A stretch of 64,000 bases of DNA from Variovorax boronicumulans. Lineage in GTDB: Bacteria > Pseudomonadota > Gammaproteobacteria > Burkholderiales > Burkholderiaceae_C. Location of the stretch: the NCBI RefSeq assembly GCF_007677875.1, contig NZ_VEDO01000010.1, positions 124,001-188,000 on the forward strand, read 5' to 3'. The translations under genes and the position numbers were made by a program. This document shows, piece by piece, positions 48,130-56,764 of the stretch. The notes under the pieces are model-generated. The model was not told the origin of the DNA. It saw only the letters and a list, made by a program, of their open reading frames with translations, and did not search any database. The first letter of the stretch is position 1. The number at the start of each line of letters is the position of its first letter.

Positions 48130-48993
48130 ATGGACATCGTCGTCAACGAAGAACTCAAGGCCTACATCGATCCGCTGACGCCGGACGAATACGAGGCGCT
48201 CGAACGCAGCCTGCTGGCCGAGGGCTGCCGCGATGCGCTGGTGCTGTGGGGCGACGTGCTGGTCGACGGCCACAACCGCTACGGCATCTGCCGCAAGCAC
48301 GGGCTGCCGTTCCAGACCGTGCAAAACACGCGTTTCCAGTCGATGGAAGACGTGCACCTGTGGATGATCGACCAGCACCTGGGCCGGCGCAGCGTGTCCG
48401 ACTTCCAGCGCGGTGTGCTGGCGCTGCGCAAGCGCGAGATCGTGGCCAGCCGGCGCGAGCGCGCCAAGGCGGCCCCGGCCGAGGGTGCCGAAGCTGCGCC
48501 GCAGGACGCCGCCGCGCCGCTCCCCAAGAGCGAATCGCTGGACAGCCGCGAGGCCCTGGCGCGCGCCGCGCGGCTCAAGAGCAACCAGGTCGTCATGATC
48601 GAGAAGATCCAGCAGAGCGCCGCGCCCGAGGTGGTGGCCGCCGTCAAGTCCGGCGAGATCACGCTGAGCGCGGCGGCCGCCGTGGCCAGCCTGCCGGTCG
48701 AAGAGCAGACCGCCGCGGCCGCCGCCGGCAAGGACGAGCTCAAGCAGGCCGCCAAGCGCGTGCGCGAGGCCAAGCGCAAGCCGGCGCGCGCGCAGGAAGA
48801 GGCTGGCGCGGAAGATGCGATGGCCGAAGCGGCCACTGGCGAGGACGAAGTGGCTGCGCTGCGCAAGCGGGTCAAGGAACTGGAGTCCGAGAATGCGGCA
48901 CTGCGCAAGCAGGTGCTCACCTTGCTGGGCAAGCCGGGCCAGACCGCGGCACCGGCCTCTGCGTCAGGCGAGGACGCCGACGCACCGTTCTGA
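48130..48993 (+). CDS. ParB N-terminal-domain protein with C-terminal leucine zipper
   Basis: A 287-residue protein. Residues 1-115 resemble a ParB/Srx-type domain, with LVDGHNRYGICRKHGLPF in place of the ParB GERRxRA box. Residues 150-200 (LARAARLKSNQVVMIEKIQQSAAPEVVAAVKSGEITLSAAAAVASLP) look like a ParB helix-turn-helix segment. An Ala/Lys-rich linker leads to a coiled coil (EVAALRKRVKELESENAALRKQVLTLLG). There is no ParA and no parS-like cluster nearby, so it is probably an orphan DNA-binding protein rather than a partition factor. TACAAT lies at 48087-48092. Confidence 0.8.
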   Translation: MDIVVNEELKAYIDPLTPDEYEALERSLLAEGCRDALVLWGDVLVDGHNRYGICRKHGLPFQTVQNTRFQSMEDVHLWMIDQHLGRRSVSDFQRGVLALRKREIVASRRERAKAAPAEGAEAAPQDAAAPLPKSESLDSREALARAARLKSNQVVMIEKIQQSAAPEVVAAVKSGEITLSAAAAVASLPVEEQTAAAAAGKDELKQAAKRVREAKRKPARAQEEAGAEDAMAEAATGEDEVAALRKRVKELESENAALRKQVLTLLGKPGQTAAPASASGEDADAPF

Positions 48994-49069
48994 GCGGGAT
49001 GCGCGGGCCTGCGCGGCGGCGCGGTGAGGGGCCAGAATGCGGCCATCGCTCCCTTCGTCCGAGGCCGCC

Positions 49070-49549
49070 ATGTCCCGCACCACCCACTTCGTCCTGCTGC
49101 TGGGTTCGCACCTGGCGGTGCTCGGAGTCGGGTTTGCCCTGGGGGTGTACTTCCTGCCGGTCCTGACCGCCCCGCCTGCGCCCAGCGCTGCCGAAGTCGC
49201 CGCCCAGGCCCAGGCCGCGCAATGGACTGCGCAGTTCCGCCGCGATCTGAAGGACAGCGACGCGCTGCACTGGGGCGAAGGCACCGTCACGGTGGCGGCG
49301 CGCAGCATCGCGTTGGCCGGTGAGCTGGCCCCGGGCCCGGACTACAAGCTCTACCTTTCGCCCGAGTTCGTCGAGACCGAAGCCGACTTCCTGCGCGTGA
49401 AGGCTGCCATGGTGCGCGTCGGCGATGTGCGCACCTTCCGCAACTTCGTGGTGGCCGTGCCCGAACCCATCGACGTGGCGCGCTACACCACGGTGATCGT
49501 CTGGTGCGAGAGCTTCGGCCAGTTCATCACGGCGGCCCGCTACCGCTGA
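49070..49549 (+). CDS. DM13 domain protein, membrane anchored
   Basis: A 159-residue protein with one N-terminal membrane segment (FVLLLGSHLAVLGVGFALGVYFL) and a periplasmic DM13 domain: ALHWGEGTVTVAARSIALAGELAPGPDYKLYLSP, then VRVGDVRTFRNFVVAVP and the end YTTVIVWCESFGQFITAARY. DM13 domains are proposed to be redox or electron-transfer modules with a conserved Cys, here C in VIVWCESF. The partner is unknown. I chose ATG 49070. Confidence 0.82.
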   Translation: MSRTTHFVLLLGSHLAVLGVGFALGVYFLPVLTAPPAPSAAEVAAQAQAAQWTAQFRRDLKDSDALHWGEGTVTVAARSIALAGELAPGPDYKLYLSPEFVETEADFLRVKAAMVRVGDVRTFRNFVVAVPEPIDVARYTTVIVWCESFGQFITAARYR

Positions 49550-49691
49550 GAACGTGTGAATGAGCCGCTCACACCCACGCGAGGTCCCCGATGAGCACAA
49601 CTCGGCGCAGGAGCGGCGTGCAGGCCGGGTTGTCCTGTCCCGTCATGACGGTGAACAGCCGTTTCTACCGCCTGCGCCTGGGTTGAAGGCC

Positions 49692-50126
49692 ATGGACACG
49701 CTGGTCTTCGTTTACGGCACCCTCAAGCAGGGCTTTCCGAACTTCTTCCGCAACAGCGGGCGCCGTATCGGCGGGGCCTACCGCACACAGCGGCCCTATC
49801 CGCTGTATGTGGTGCAGCTGCCCAACGAGGACCGCGCCCCCTGGCTCGTGGACCTGCCTGGCCAGGGCCAGCAGGTGGCGGGCGAGGTCTACGCGGTGGA
49901 CGCTGCGCTGCTGGCGGCCATGGACGCCTTCGAGGAGGTGGGGCTGCCGGGCGGCTACGTGCGCGCGGAGATCGCCGTCCAAGCCCTCGAAGCGCCGCAC
50001 ACCGTGCTGCACGTGCAGGCCTATCTCAAGCCGCCCGCGCAACTGGTGCCGGGGCAGCCGCGCGAAGGGCCGTTTGCCGCCTACACCGAGGCGCTGGCGG
50101 TGGGCTACCGCATCGATCCGGGCTGA
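49692..50126 (+). CDS. Gamma-glutamylcyclotransferase-like protein (AIG2/YtfP family)
   Basis: A 144-residue protein with the GGCT fold. The substrate-binding motif is VFVYGTLKQGFPNFF, and the general acid Glu is in AMDAFEEVGLPGGYVR. PEPTIDE-binding loops VVQLPNEDRAPWLVD and a C-terminal YTEALAVGYR fit the GGACT subgroup (gamma-glutamylamine cyclotransferases). The true substrate is not predictable. ATG 49692 is chosen; the frame extends upstream without homology. Confidence 0.87.
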   Translation: MDTLVFVYGTLKQGFPNFFRNSGRRIGGAYRTQRPYPLYVVQLPNEDRAPWLVDLPGQGQQVAGEVYAVDAALLAAMDAFEEVGLPGGYVRAEIAVQALEAPHTVLHVQAYLKPPAQLVPGQPREGPFAAYTEALAVGYRIDPG

Positions 50127-50145
50127 GAGCATCGGAACGGACTGC

Positions 50146-50673
50146 TCACACCCTGACCGCCGCCGCGCGTGCAGGCAGATCGATGCGGGCTGTGGCCGGC
50201 CATGGCGCCAGCGTGCTGGGCGAGGCGGCCGCCCCGGCCCGGACCGGCAGCGGCTCGGCCCCTGCGATCCAGCGCACGGCGGGCACGCGCTGCGCCTGTC
50301 GCCACACCAGCGCCTGGCCGCCGTCCGGCAGGCTGGCGATCCCGTCCAGGAACAAGGTGCCGCCCGCGGCCAGCTGCACGAGCCCGGGCAGCATGCTGTC
50401 CAGGGGCACGCTACGCAGCGCCGCGCAGTGCAGGCAAATGAAGGGGCGTTCGCGGCGTGGGCCGAGGTAGTGCACGGCGCGCGCCACGCGCGCGCGGCCG
50501 CTGCTGTGCTCGCCGACGATCAGCAGCGGTGTGTCACGGCCGGCATGCTCGCGCGCCGTCTCCATCGCGGTGGCCAGCACACTGACCGCGTCGGCCTGAC
50601 CCAGGCTCGGCGCTGCTGGAGTCTCGGGCACCGCGCCGCTGGGGCACGAGGAAGTCACGGAGCTTGCGTGCAT
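50146..50673 (-). CDS. Truncated, degenerate NtrC-type AAA+ (sigma54 interaction) protein
   Basis: A 175-residue protein recognisable as a remnant or mini version of a sigma54-activator ATPase. Walker A reads GEHSSGRA (residues 54-61), with Arg in place of the catalytic Lys; then ARAVHYLGPRRERPFICLHCAAL matches the family; Walker B reads GTLFLDGI, with Gly in place of the catalytic Glu. The GAFTGA sigma54-contact loop and about 25 surrounding residues are missing, as are the receiver and helix-turn-helix domains. It should not hydrolyse ATP or touch sigma54. It may be a decaying gene or a small dominant regulator. Confidence 0.65.
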   Translation of the reverse strand: MHASSVTSSCPSGAVPETPAAPSLGQADAVSVLATAMETAREHAGRDTPLLIVGEHSSGRARVARAVHYLGPRRERPFICLHCAALRSVPLDSMLPGLVQLAAGGTLFLDGIASLPDGGQALVWRQAQRVPAVRWIAGAEPLPVRAGAAASPSTLAPWPATARIDLPARAAAVRV

Positions 50674-50819
50674 GCCTGGTCGTCCCCCTGGTGGGCTGGC
50701 GCCCTGTTGTTGGCTTGTGGTAGGAACTGTAGGTCTGCCATGGACCGCTTGTGTTGCGATCGTGTTTTGTCACAAAGAGAGCGTTTGGATACATCTTGCG
50801 GCACTGGGATGCGCGCACG

Positions 50820-51056
50820 TCACGCCGACGCCAAGCCATAACGCAACAGCCATTCCCAGGGGTCGCGGTAAACCGGACGGCCTTCGCTGAGCAAACGCAA
50901 TGCAATGGGCGAGCGGTGGCCGAGCAAATCCACGCATTCGGACGCCCAGCGTTGCAGCTGCGGCGTGACGACCAGTTCCTGCAGGCCGGAAACGGGATGG
51001 CGACGGAAGTCGTGGTGAGGGGTGAGAGGAAGCGCGGGGCTCGGAGCGAAGGGCAT
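50820..51056 (-). CDS. Possible small protein, 78 residues
   Basis: A short open frame ending in VTPQLQRWASECVDLLGHRSPIALRLLSEGRPVYRDPWEWLLRYGLASA. The last 50 residues look protein-like, with a Trp/Arg-rich end, and the frame has high GC at third positions. No family is recognised and no clear ribosome-binding site is visible, so it may be spurious. The rest of 50674-51307 shows no convincing gene on either strand. Confidence 0.3.
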   Translation of the reverse strand: MPFAPSPALPLTPHHDFRRHPVSGLQELVVTPQLQRWASECVDLLGHRSPIALRLLSEGRPVYRDPWEWLLRYGLASA

Positions 51057-51307
51057 TCACCGCCGCTGCAAGAGACGGTCGGCGCGCGCCACAGCGTGCG
51101 GCTGTGCGAACGAGACGTTCAGGTTCATGGCCGTGCATTCTGGCCAGCGCGATCGCTTCCTCCTACATCAAATGATGGAGCCGTCCCGCGGGCGGGGTGC
51201 TGTACGGCAGGCGCCGCGCGGGGACGCCTCCAGCAAGCTGCGGCACTGTCCCACATGTCGGAACGGGTGCGGGTTCTAGCCTCGCAGCAGACCTACCGCC
51301 GCACTCC

Positions 51308-53098
51308 ATGCCAGAAGCCATTTCCGCGACGCTGCCGACGCCGCCACAGATCCCTCCATCGCATGGAGCGCCGACGCGTACCAGCAGCTCCTGGCAGCGC
51401 TTCCTGCAGCTGGCCAAGCCGTTTTGGTTCGGCGACGCGCGCCTGAAGGCCTGGGGCCTGCTTGCCACGCTGGTCCTGCTGATGCTGTGCGAAACGAAAC
51501 TGGCGGTCCTGCTGAACGACGAGGCTGGCGAACTGATGTCGGCCCTGGCGGGCCGCGAGTCCGACCGGTTCTGGAGCGCAGTGAAGACCACCCTGGTCCT
51601 GGTCGCGATCGCAGCGCCGTGCTATGCCATCTACTACTTCATGCGCGACACCTTCGCCAACCATTGGCGACGCTGGCTCACGGGGCGCTTTCTCGACGGC
51701 TACCTGGCGGAGCGGCGCTACTACACCTTGGCGCAGCAGTCGGAACTGGACAACCCGGACCAGCGCATCGCCGAGGACATCAACACCTTCACGGGACGCT
51801 CGATCCATTTCCTGCTGATCCTCATCGGTTCGGTGATGCAGCTGGCTGCCTTCAGCGCGGTGCTGTGGTCCATTTCCGAGGCGCTCGTCGGCTTCCTGGT
51901 GGTGTATGCGGTGGCGGGTACGGTGGGCGCGATGTATCTGTTCGGCCGGCCGTTGATCACGCTCAATTTCGCCCAGCTGCGCAAGGAGGCCGACCTGCGG
52001 TTCAGCCTGATCCTGGTGCGCGAGAGCGCCGAATCCATCGCCTTCCACCGCGGCGAGGCGCAGGAGCGGGCCCAGATCGATGCGCGCTTCGACGCCGCGT
52101 TTCGCAACTACGCGCGCCTCGTGCGGCGGCAATGTGCATTGAACCTGTTCCAGCGCGCATTCACCCAGCTCACGCTGGTGCTGCCCGCCGTCATCCTCGC
52201 TGCAGACGTGCTGGCGGGTCGCCTGGAAGTGGGCCGCGCGGTGCAGGCCGCTGGCGCATTCGCGATGGTCCTCGGTGCGGTCGCGCTCATCGTCGACAAC
52301 TTCGAGAGCCTGAGCCGGTTCGTCGCCGGCATCGACCGGCTCGACGAGTTGTCCCGGCGCGTGCTCGCGCCGGCGCAGGACGGGCAGGGCGATGCCGTGG
52401 CCCGCGTGCCGGCACCCGACCAGCCGGACCCGCAGATCAGGCACGACACGGCGGACTTCGTCGGCGCACAGTCGTTGTGCGTCGCCGTGCCGGGGACGCA
52501 GCGCGTGCTGATCGAGCAGCTCAGCTTCGCACTGGCAATGCGTGATGCGCTGCTGATCACGGGTGTGAGCGGCTGCGGCAAGAGCTCTCTGCTGCGCGCG
52601 CTGGCAGGGCTGTGGCGCGAAGGATCGGGCCGGATCTGCCACCCGTCGGACAAATCCTTGTTCTTCCTGCCCCAGCGCCCCTATGTGCGTGGCGGCAGCT
52701 TGCGCGGCCAGCTGCTGTATCCCTTTGCGGACGCGGCGGTTGCAGATGCCGACCTCCTTCGGGCGCTGCAGGACGTGCAACTGGGCCACCTCGCCGGAGA
52801 CCCGCCTGCGCTGGACGCCGAACAGCCCTGGGACAAGCTGCTGTCCATGGGCGAGCAGCAGCGCCTGGCGCTGGCGCGTGTCCTGGTGCACAAGCCCGAC
52901 GTGGTGGTGCTCGACGAGGCCACCAGTGCACTGGATGCCGAGAACGAGGCTGCTATCTACGCGCGCCTGCGGAGCAGCGGCGCCTGCCTGGTGAGCGTGG
53001 CCCACCGCGAAGCGGTGCGGCAGTTCCATACCCACCATCTGTCCCTCACGGGTGGCGGCCGCTGGCAGTTCGGACCGATCGTCGGCGAGCCCGCCTAG
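51308..53098 (+). CDS. ABC transporter, fused membrane and ATPase domains (SbmA/YddA-like)
   Basis: A 596-residue half-transporter of the ABC_membrane_2/SbmA-BacA type. Six membrane helices cover residues 40-330, with LNDEAGELMSALAGRESDRFW, YYTLAQQSELDNPDQRIAEDINTFTG (the EAA-like motif) and RRQCALNLFQRAFTQL. The ATPase has Walker A GVSGCGKSSLL, Q-loop FLPQRPYVRGGSLRGQLLYP, signature LSMGEQQRLALARVL and Walker B VVVLDEATSALD, so it is active. YddA-like proteins export or import peptides or vitamins; the substrate is unknown. ATG 51308 is chosen. Confidence 0.92.
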   Translation: MPEAISATLPTPPQIPPSHGAPTRTSSSWQRFLQLAKPFWFGDARLKAWGLLATLVLLMLCETKLAVLLNDEAGELMSALAGRESDRFWSAVKTTLVLVAIAAPCYAIYYFMRDTFANHWRRWLTGRFLDGYLAERRYYTLAQQSELDNPDQRIAEDINTFTGRSIHFLLILIGSVMQLAAFSAVLWSISEALVGFLVVYAVAGTVGAMYLFGRPLITLNFAQLRKEADLRFSLILVRESAESIAFHRGEAQERAQIDARFDAAFRNYARLVRRQCALNLFQRAFTQLTLVLPAVILAADVLAGRLEVGRAVQAAGAFAMVLGAVALIVDNFESLSRFVAGIDRLDELSRRVLAPAQDGQGDAVARVPAPDQPDPQIRHDTADFVGAQSLCVAVPGTQRVLIEQLSFALAMRDALLITGVSGCGKSSLLRALAGLWREGSGRICHPSDKSLFFLPQRPYVRGGSLRGQLLYPFADAAVADADLLRALQDVQLGHLAGDPPALDAEQPWDKLLSMGEQQRLALARVLVHKPDVVVLDEATSALDAENEAAIYARLRSSGACLVSVAHREAVRQFHTHHLSLTGGGRWQFGPIVGEPA

Positions 53099-53199
53099 CA
53101 TTGGGGCGCACGCGCTCGGTTGCGACCGGTTACCAATGCGTGCCGGCGCGCGGGGCCGATCGCTTAGCTTTGGGCCTGCGCCTGTCGCCATCCAGTGGC

Positions 53200-53568
53200 A
53201 TGCCCCCTGAAGTCCGCACCCTGTTGGTCCGTTTCCGCGATGCGCTGGCGCGCACGCGGCTTCCCGACGACGCGCACGGGTTGGCCAACGATCTGGTAAA
53301 CCACCTGATCGCCTTACACGACGGCGGCACGCTGACGGCCCCCTTCCTCAAGATGGCGCTCGAACCCTTCCACGAGCTGCCGCAGGTCGCCCACATCGTG
53401 GGACCGCTCGTGCGCTTCGCGGCGCACCAGTCGGCCGCCATGGGGCACCGGGAGTTCAGGCGCAGTGAGTCGCTGCCATGGATCAGCTCGTCCTACGCCA
53501 GCCTGGAGCCCAAGGGCGTTCTGGACGGGCTCTCGGGCTTCAGGCCTTCGGACTTTCCTCAGGACTAA
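53200..53568 (+). CDS. Hypothetical protein, 122 residues
   Basis: I do not recognise this protein. It is soluble, mainly helical (VRTLLVRFRDALARTRLPDDAHGLANDLVNHLIALHDGG) with a C-terminal part rich in Pro, Ser and aromatic residues. There is a 101-bp gap after the ABC transporter and an 11-bp gap before the convergent helical-repeat gene. The start MPPEVRTLLVRF is in frame with a longer open frame that runs under the transporter; codon use supports this part only. Confidence 0.5.
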   Translation: MPPEVRTLLVRFRDALARTRLPDDAHGLANDLVNHLIALHDGGTLTAPFLKMALEPFHELPQVAHIVGPLVRFAAHQSAAMGHREFRRSESLPWISSSYASLEPKGVLDGLSGFRPSDFPQD

Positions 53569-53579
53569 ATGCAGGGGCC

Positions 53580-55196
53580 TCAACGCGCCCGAGGCCTGCG
53601 CGGCGGCGGCTCCAGTGCCAGCAGCTCGGCCGGCAGGCCGTCGTTCCACACTTCGCGGAAGTAGGCCCGGTCGCTGGGCACCAGCTGGGGGAGGGATTCG
53701 CGCAGTGCGGCCAGCGCCTGCGCGGCGAGTGCGAGCTTGCCGGCGTGCGCGGCAAACCAGGCCTGCTCGAGCAGCAGACCGCAGTACTGCAGGCCCGGGT
53801 AGCGGCGCACGCCGCCGCGGTGTTCGGCCAGGCGCTGGCCGGCCACCTGGACCCAGTCGTCCGGCCAGTCGGCACCGCGAAATACGTCGGCCAGCGGACC
53901 GGCCTCGCGCGACAGGGCGGTGGGCGTCAACGGGGCCAGCGCACGGAACTGCGCCAGCGTGCAGCGCGGTGTTGGCTGGCAGGCACCGCGCGCGATGCGC
54001 AGCAGGTAGATCGCGTTCCAGGCCGAGCGACCCTGCAGCTCGGCCTGGCCGCTGAGCCACTCGCTGAAGGCGATCCACTGGATAGCGCGCGGCCGGGCAT
54101 GATCCACGCCGGCCTGCAGCCCCACGCGCTCGAACAGCCAGACCGCCATGCCCATGTTGGCCGCCACGTGCTGGGCCGCGTCGAAGGAGTGCGATTCGAA
54201 GGCTGCCGTCAGTGCGCGGCCGAAGTGCTGAAGCGACTCCTCGGCCTGCGCCGCAGCTTGCGTGGGCGCCTGGGCCGCGCTGCCCAGTGCCTGCGATCGG
54301 CAGGCCAGCGCCCACAGATTGCTCCACTCGAAGCGCACCTGCGGATGGTGCGCCAGCAGCGCACCCTGGGCCGGATCGCGCGCGATGGCCTGCAGCTGCG
54401 CGCGCGCAGCCGGCAGGTCGCGCGCCGTGTAGTCGCACCAGGCCGAGACGATGGCCGCCATGGCGCCCAGGTAGTCGTGGCCGGCCACGTGGCGGGCCAG
54501 GCGCTGGCGCGCGAGTGACCGCACGCGGCGGCGCGCCTGGGCGTCATCGCCGATGCGGCGCCACAGCAGCGCCTCGTTGAGCGTGACCAGCGCGCGCTGG
54601 AAGTCGCTGCCGGCCAGCTGGGCCGCCCGGCGCATGGCCTGCAGCGCGCTGGCCGGCGCGGGTGCGCCGCCGGCCGTCAGCTGTGCGGCCCAGCGGCCCT
54701 GGCGCATGGCCTGTTGCGCCGCCACCAGCTGCTGCCAGAAGCCGGCGTCCTGCAGGTGCACGGCATCGGGCGGCGCGCCCGACGCGGCAACGGTACGGGC
54801 CAGGGGCACGGGCAGCCCCAGGAAGGCGGCCCGCTCGGCCGGCGTGGCGGGCTGGCCTTCCACCTGCAGCTGCACCCGCCGTGCCTGGGCCTCTGGCAAC
54901 CAGAACGGGCCCTGGCTGCGGCGTTCCGCATTGAGGAAGCGCGGGTCGCGCTGGCGGTCCTCGCCCCAGCCGACCGCCAGACCCCAGGCCTTGAAGTCGC
55001 GGAAGGCGCGGCTGACCAGCATGCGCTGCGTGCGCGCGGCCGACACCTGGCCGCGCAGGTCGTCGATGCGCACCGGCTGGCCTTCGGCATGGGCATGCAG
55101 CAGGCGCACCAGCAGCCAGAGCGACTGGTAGGTCGCCGGTCGGCCGTCCACGCTCTGCGGACAGCTCAATTCGATGGTGATCGGGTCGGCAGCCAT
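53580..55196 (-). CDS. Putative DNA-binding/helical-repeat protein, divergent from bla
   Basis: A 538-residue soluble protein of no recognised family. Residues 20-100 (LWLLVRLLHAHAEGQPVRIDDLRGQ, then RMLVSRAFRDFKAWGLAVGWG) look like a winged-helix domain. Residues 180-520 are a succession of Ala-rich helices reminiscent of TPR/BTAD-type repeats, with paired-helix spacing. That plan (wHTH plus helical repeats) occurs in bacterial transcription regulators, but I cannot identify a close relative. It starts 124 bp from the divergent beta-lactamase gene. I chose ATG 55196, giving MAADPITIELSCPQS; the frame extends further upstream under bla. Its residues suggest a regulator, not proven. Confidence 0.6.
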   Translation of the reverse strand: MAADPITIELSCPQSVDGRPATYQSLWLLVRLLHAHAEGQPVRIDDLRGQVSAARTQRMLVSRAFRDFKAWGLAVGWGEDRQRDPRFLNAERRSQGPFWLPEAQARRVQLQVEGQPATPAERAAFLGLPVPLARTVAASGAPPDAVHLQDAGFWQQLVAAQQAMRQGRWAAQLTAGGAPAPASALQAMRRAAQLAGSDFQRALVTLNEALLWRRIGDDAQARRRVRSLARQRLARHVAGHDYLGAMAAIVSAWCDYTARDLPAARAQLQAIARDPAQGALLAHHPQVRFEWSNLWALACRSQALGSAAQAPTQAAAQAEESLQHFGRALTAAFESHSFDAAQHVAANMGMAVWLFERVGLQAGVDHARPRAIQWIAFSEWLSGQAELQGRSAWNAIYLLRIARGACQPTPRCTLAQFRALAPLTPTALSREAGPLADVFRGADWPDDWVQVAGQRLAEHRGGVRRYPGLQYCGLLLEQAWFAAHAGKLALAAQALAALRESLPQLVPSDRAYFREVWNDGLPAELLALEPPPRRPRAR

Positions 55197-55238
55197 GTGA
55201 CACAGGTTACACCCGTGCGCCACGGCCGCGTCCGGCGC

Positions 55239-55279
55239 TTGGTGCGCGGCGCGACGCTGCCTAGCATGCGCAGCGTCGC
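55239..55279 (+). promoter_or_regulatory. Promoter of bla overlapped by an inverted repeat
   Basis: TTGGTG (55239-55244), a 17-bp spacer and TAGCAT (55262-55267) form a plausible promoter for bla. GCGACGCTGC (55251-55260) and GCAGCGTCGC (55270-55279) are perfect 10-bp inverted arms that bracket the -10, so a repressor bound here would block it. No AmpR/PenI-type gene is nearby; the divergent unknown protein is the best candidate to bind. Confidence 0.5.
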
Positions 55280-55320
55280 GACACCTCTCTTCCTTCCAAC
55301 CCTTCTTCGGAGACTCTTCG

Positions 55321-56226
55321 ATGCATCCATCCCGTTTGTGCGGCCGCCGCAGCTTGCTGCTGGCCGCCGCCGCCGTGCCGCTGATCGGTGCGTGTGCCGC
55401 ACCGGCGCGCCGCACCGGCCAGACGCAGGCCGAACGCGAACTCGCCGCCCTGGAGCACGACTTTGCCGGCCGCATCGGCGTCTGCGCCATCGACACCGCC
55501 GACGGCGCGCTGCTGGGCCAGCGCGCCGACGAGCGCTTTCCGATGTGCAGCAGCTTCAAGGCGGTGCTGGCCGCCGCCATCCTGGCGCGCAGCGGCGCCG
55601 AGCCCGGCCTGCTGGCGCAGCACGTGCGCTACCAGCGCGGCGATCTGCTGCCGCATTCGCCGGTCACCTCGCAGCACCTGGCCGAGGGCATGAGCGTGGC
55701 CGGGCTGTGCGAGGCCACCGTGCAGACCAGCGACAACGCCGCCGCCAACCTGCTCCTGCAGCGTGTGGGCGGGCCGGCGGGGCTCACGGCCTTCATGCGC
55801 AGCATCGGCGATGCGCAGTTCCGGCTCGACCGCTGGGAGCTGGAGCTCAACAGCTCGCTTCCGGGCGATCCGCGCGACACCACCACGCCGCGCGCCATGG
55901 CCGAGAGCCTGCGCAAGCTCGCCGTCGACGACGCGCTGGCGCCGCCACATCGCGCGCAGCTGGCCACCTGGTTGCGCGGCACGGTCACGGGCGCGGCCCG
56001 CATCCGTGCCGGCATGCCGGCTGGCTGGGTCGTGGGCAACAAGACGGGGACCAGTGGCCAGGGTGCCTACGGTTCGGCCATCGACGTGGCCGTGGTCTGG
56101 CCGCCGGCGCGCGCACCGCTGGTGCTGGCGGTGTTCACGACGCGGCACGCGGCCGATGCGCCGGCGCTGGACGCGCCGATCGCGCAGGCGGCGCGCATTG
56201 CGGCGCGCTGGGCCGTGCCGTCCTAA
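55321..56226 (+). CDS. bla: Class A beta-lactamase, lipoprotein
   Basis: A 301-residue serine beta-lactamase. All class A elements are present: SxxK as S77-SF-K80 (Ambler 70-73), SDN at 137-139 (Ambler 130-132), the omega-loop Glu E173 with N177 (Ambler 166, 170) in RWELELN, and KTG at 241-243 (Ambler 234-236) followed by TSGQGAYG. A cysteine (C76) precedes S77, as in several carbapenemase-like subgroups, but the 238 partner appears to be Ser. The signal ends LIGAC (C25), so it is a lipoprotein. Its stop overlaps the convergent GNAT gene by 4 bp. Activity and spectrum are not predictable from this. Confidence 0.92.
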   Translation: MHPSRLCGRRSLLLAAAAVPLIGACAAPARRTGQTQAERELAALEHDFAGRIGVCAIDTADGALLGQRADERFPMCSSFKAVLAAAILARSGAEPGLLAQHVRYQRGDLLPHSPVTSQHLAEGMSVAGLCEATVQTSDNAAANLLLQRVGGPAGLTAFMRSIGDAQFRLDRWELELNSSLPGDPRDTTTPRAMAESLRKLAVDDALAPPHRAQLATWLRGTVTGAARIRAGMPAGWVVGNKTGTSGQGAYGSAIDVAVVWPPARAPLVLAVFTTRHAADAPALDAPIAQAARIAARWAVPS

Positions 56227-56735
56227 AGACCAGGCCGCAGCAGCGCCATGGCCAGGCTGTCGGCATAGGCGCCATCGACGCAGAAGGCCTGGCGCTGCAC
56301 ACCTTCCTGCACGAAGCCGAAGCGCCGGTACAGCGCCTGGGCGGGCAGGTTGTCGGCGCGCACTGCCAGCTCGATGCGCGCCATGCCGCGGGCCCAGGCG
56401 CCGGCGATGGCCTGTTCCAGCAGGCGCGCGCCGATGCCGCGTCCGCGCGCGCTGGCCACGAGGCCGATGCCCAGGGTGCCGACATGCGCGCGTGCCTCGC
56501 CGCGCACGGGCAGCACGTCGCACCAGCCGACGACCTCGTCGCCCAGAACGGCGGTGCACTGGCACTGGCCGCCCGCGATGATCGCGCGGTAGAACGCCAG
56601 GGCCTCGTCGAAGGGCGGCGCCTGCGTGAAGGCCAGGTAGCGCCGCTCGCGCGCCACCTGGTCCAGGGCCTGGTGGAGGCCGGCGAAATGGCGCTCGGCC
56701 AGGGGCTCGATGCGCAGCAGGCGGTTGTCGCACAT
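56223..56735 (-). CDS. GNAT-family N-acetyltransferase
   Basis: A 170-residue GCN5-related acetyltransferase. The acetyl-CoA-binding loop is LVASARGRGIGARLLEQAIAGAW, after the strand VGTLGIGLV, and the ending NLPAQALYRRFGFVQEGVQRQAFCVDGAYADSLAMAL is typical of RimI/PhnO-like members. The acceptor (amine or protein N terminus) is unknown. It overlaps the bla stop codon by 4 bp and begins 59 bp from the flippase-like gene on the same strand. Confidence 0.9.
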   Translation of the reverse strand: MCDNRLLRIEPLAERHFAGLHQALDQVARERRYLAFTQAPPFDEALAFYRAIIAGGQCQCTAVLGDEVVGWCDVLPVRGEARAHVGTLGIGLVASARGRGIGARLLEQAIAGAWARGMARIELAVRADNLPAQALYRRFGFVQEGVQRQAFCVDGAYADSLAMALLRPGL

Positions 56736-56764
56736 GGGCCGAATTGTGCGGTCGGCTCGGATGG

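Noticed and set aside
50751-51446. A 231-codon frame on the plus strand
   Set aside because: Its composition is non-specific and it overlaps the ABC transporter start; nothing in it resembles a protein family.
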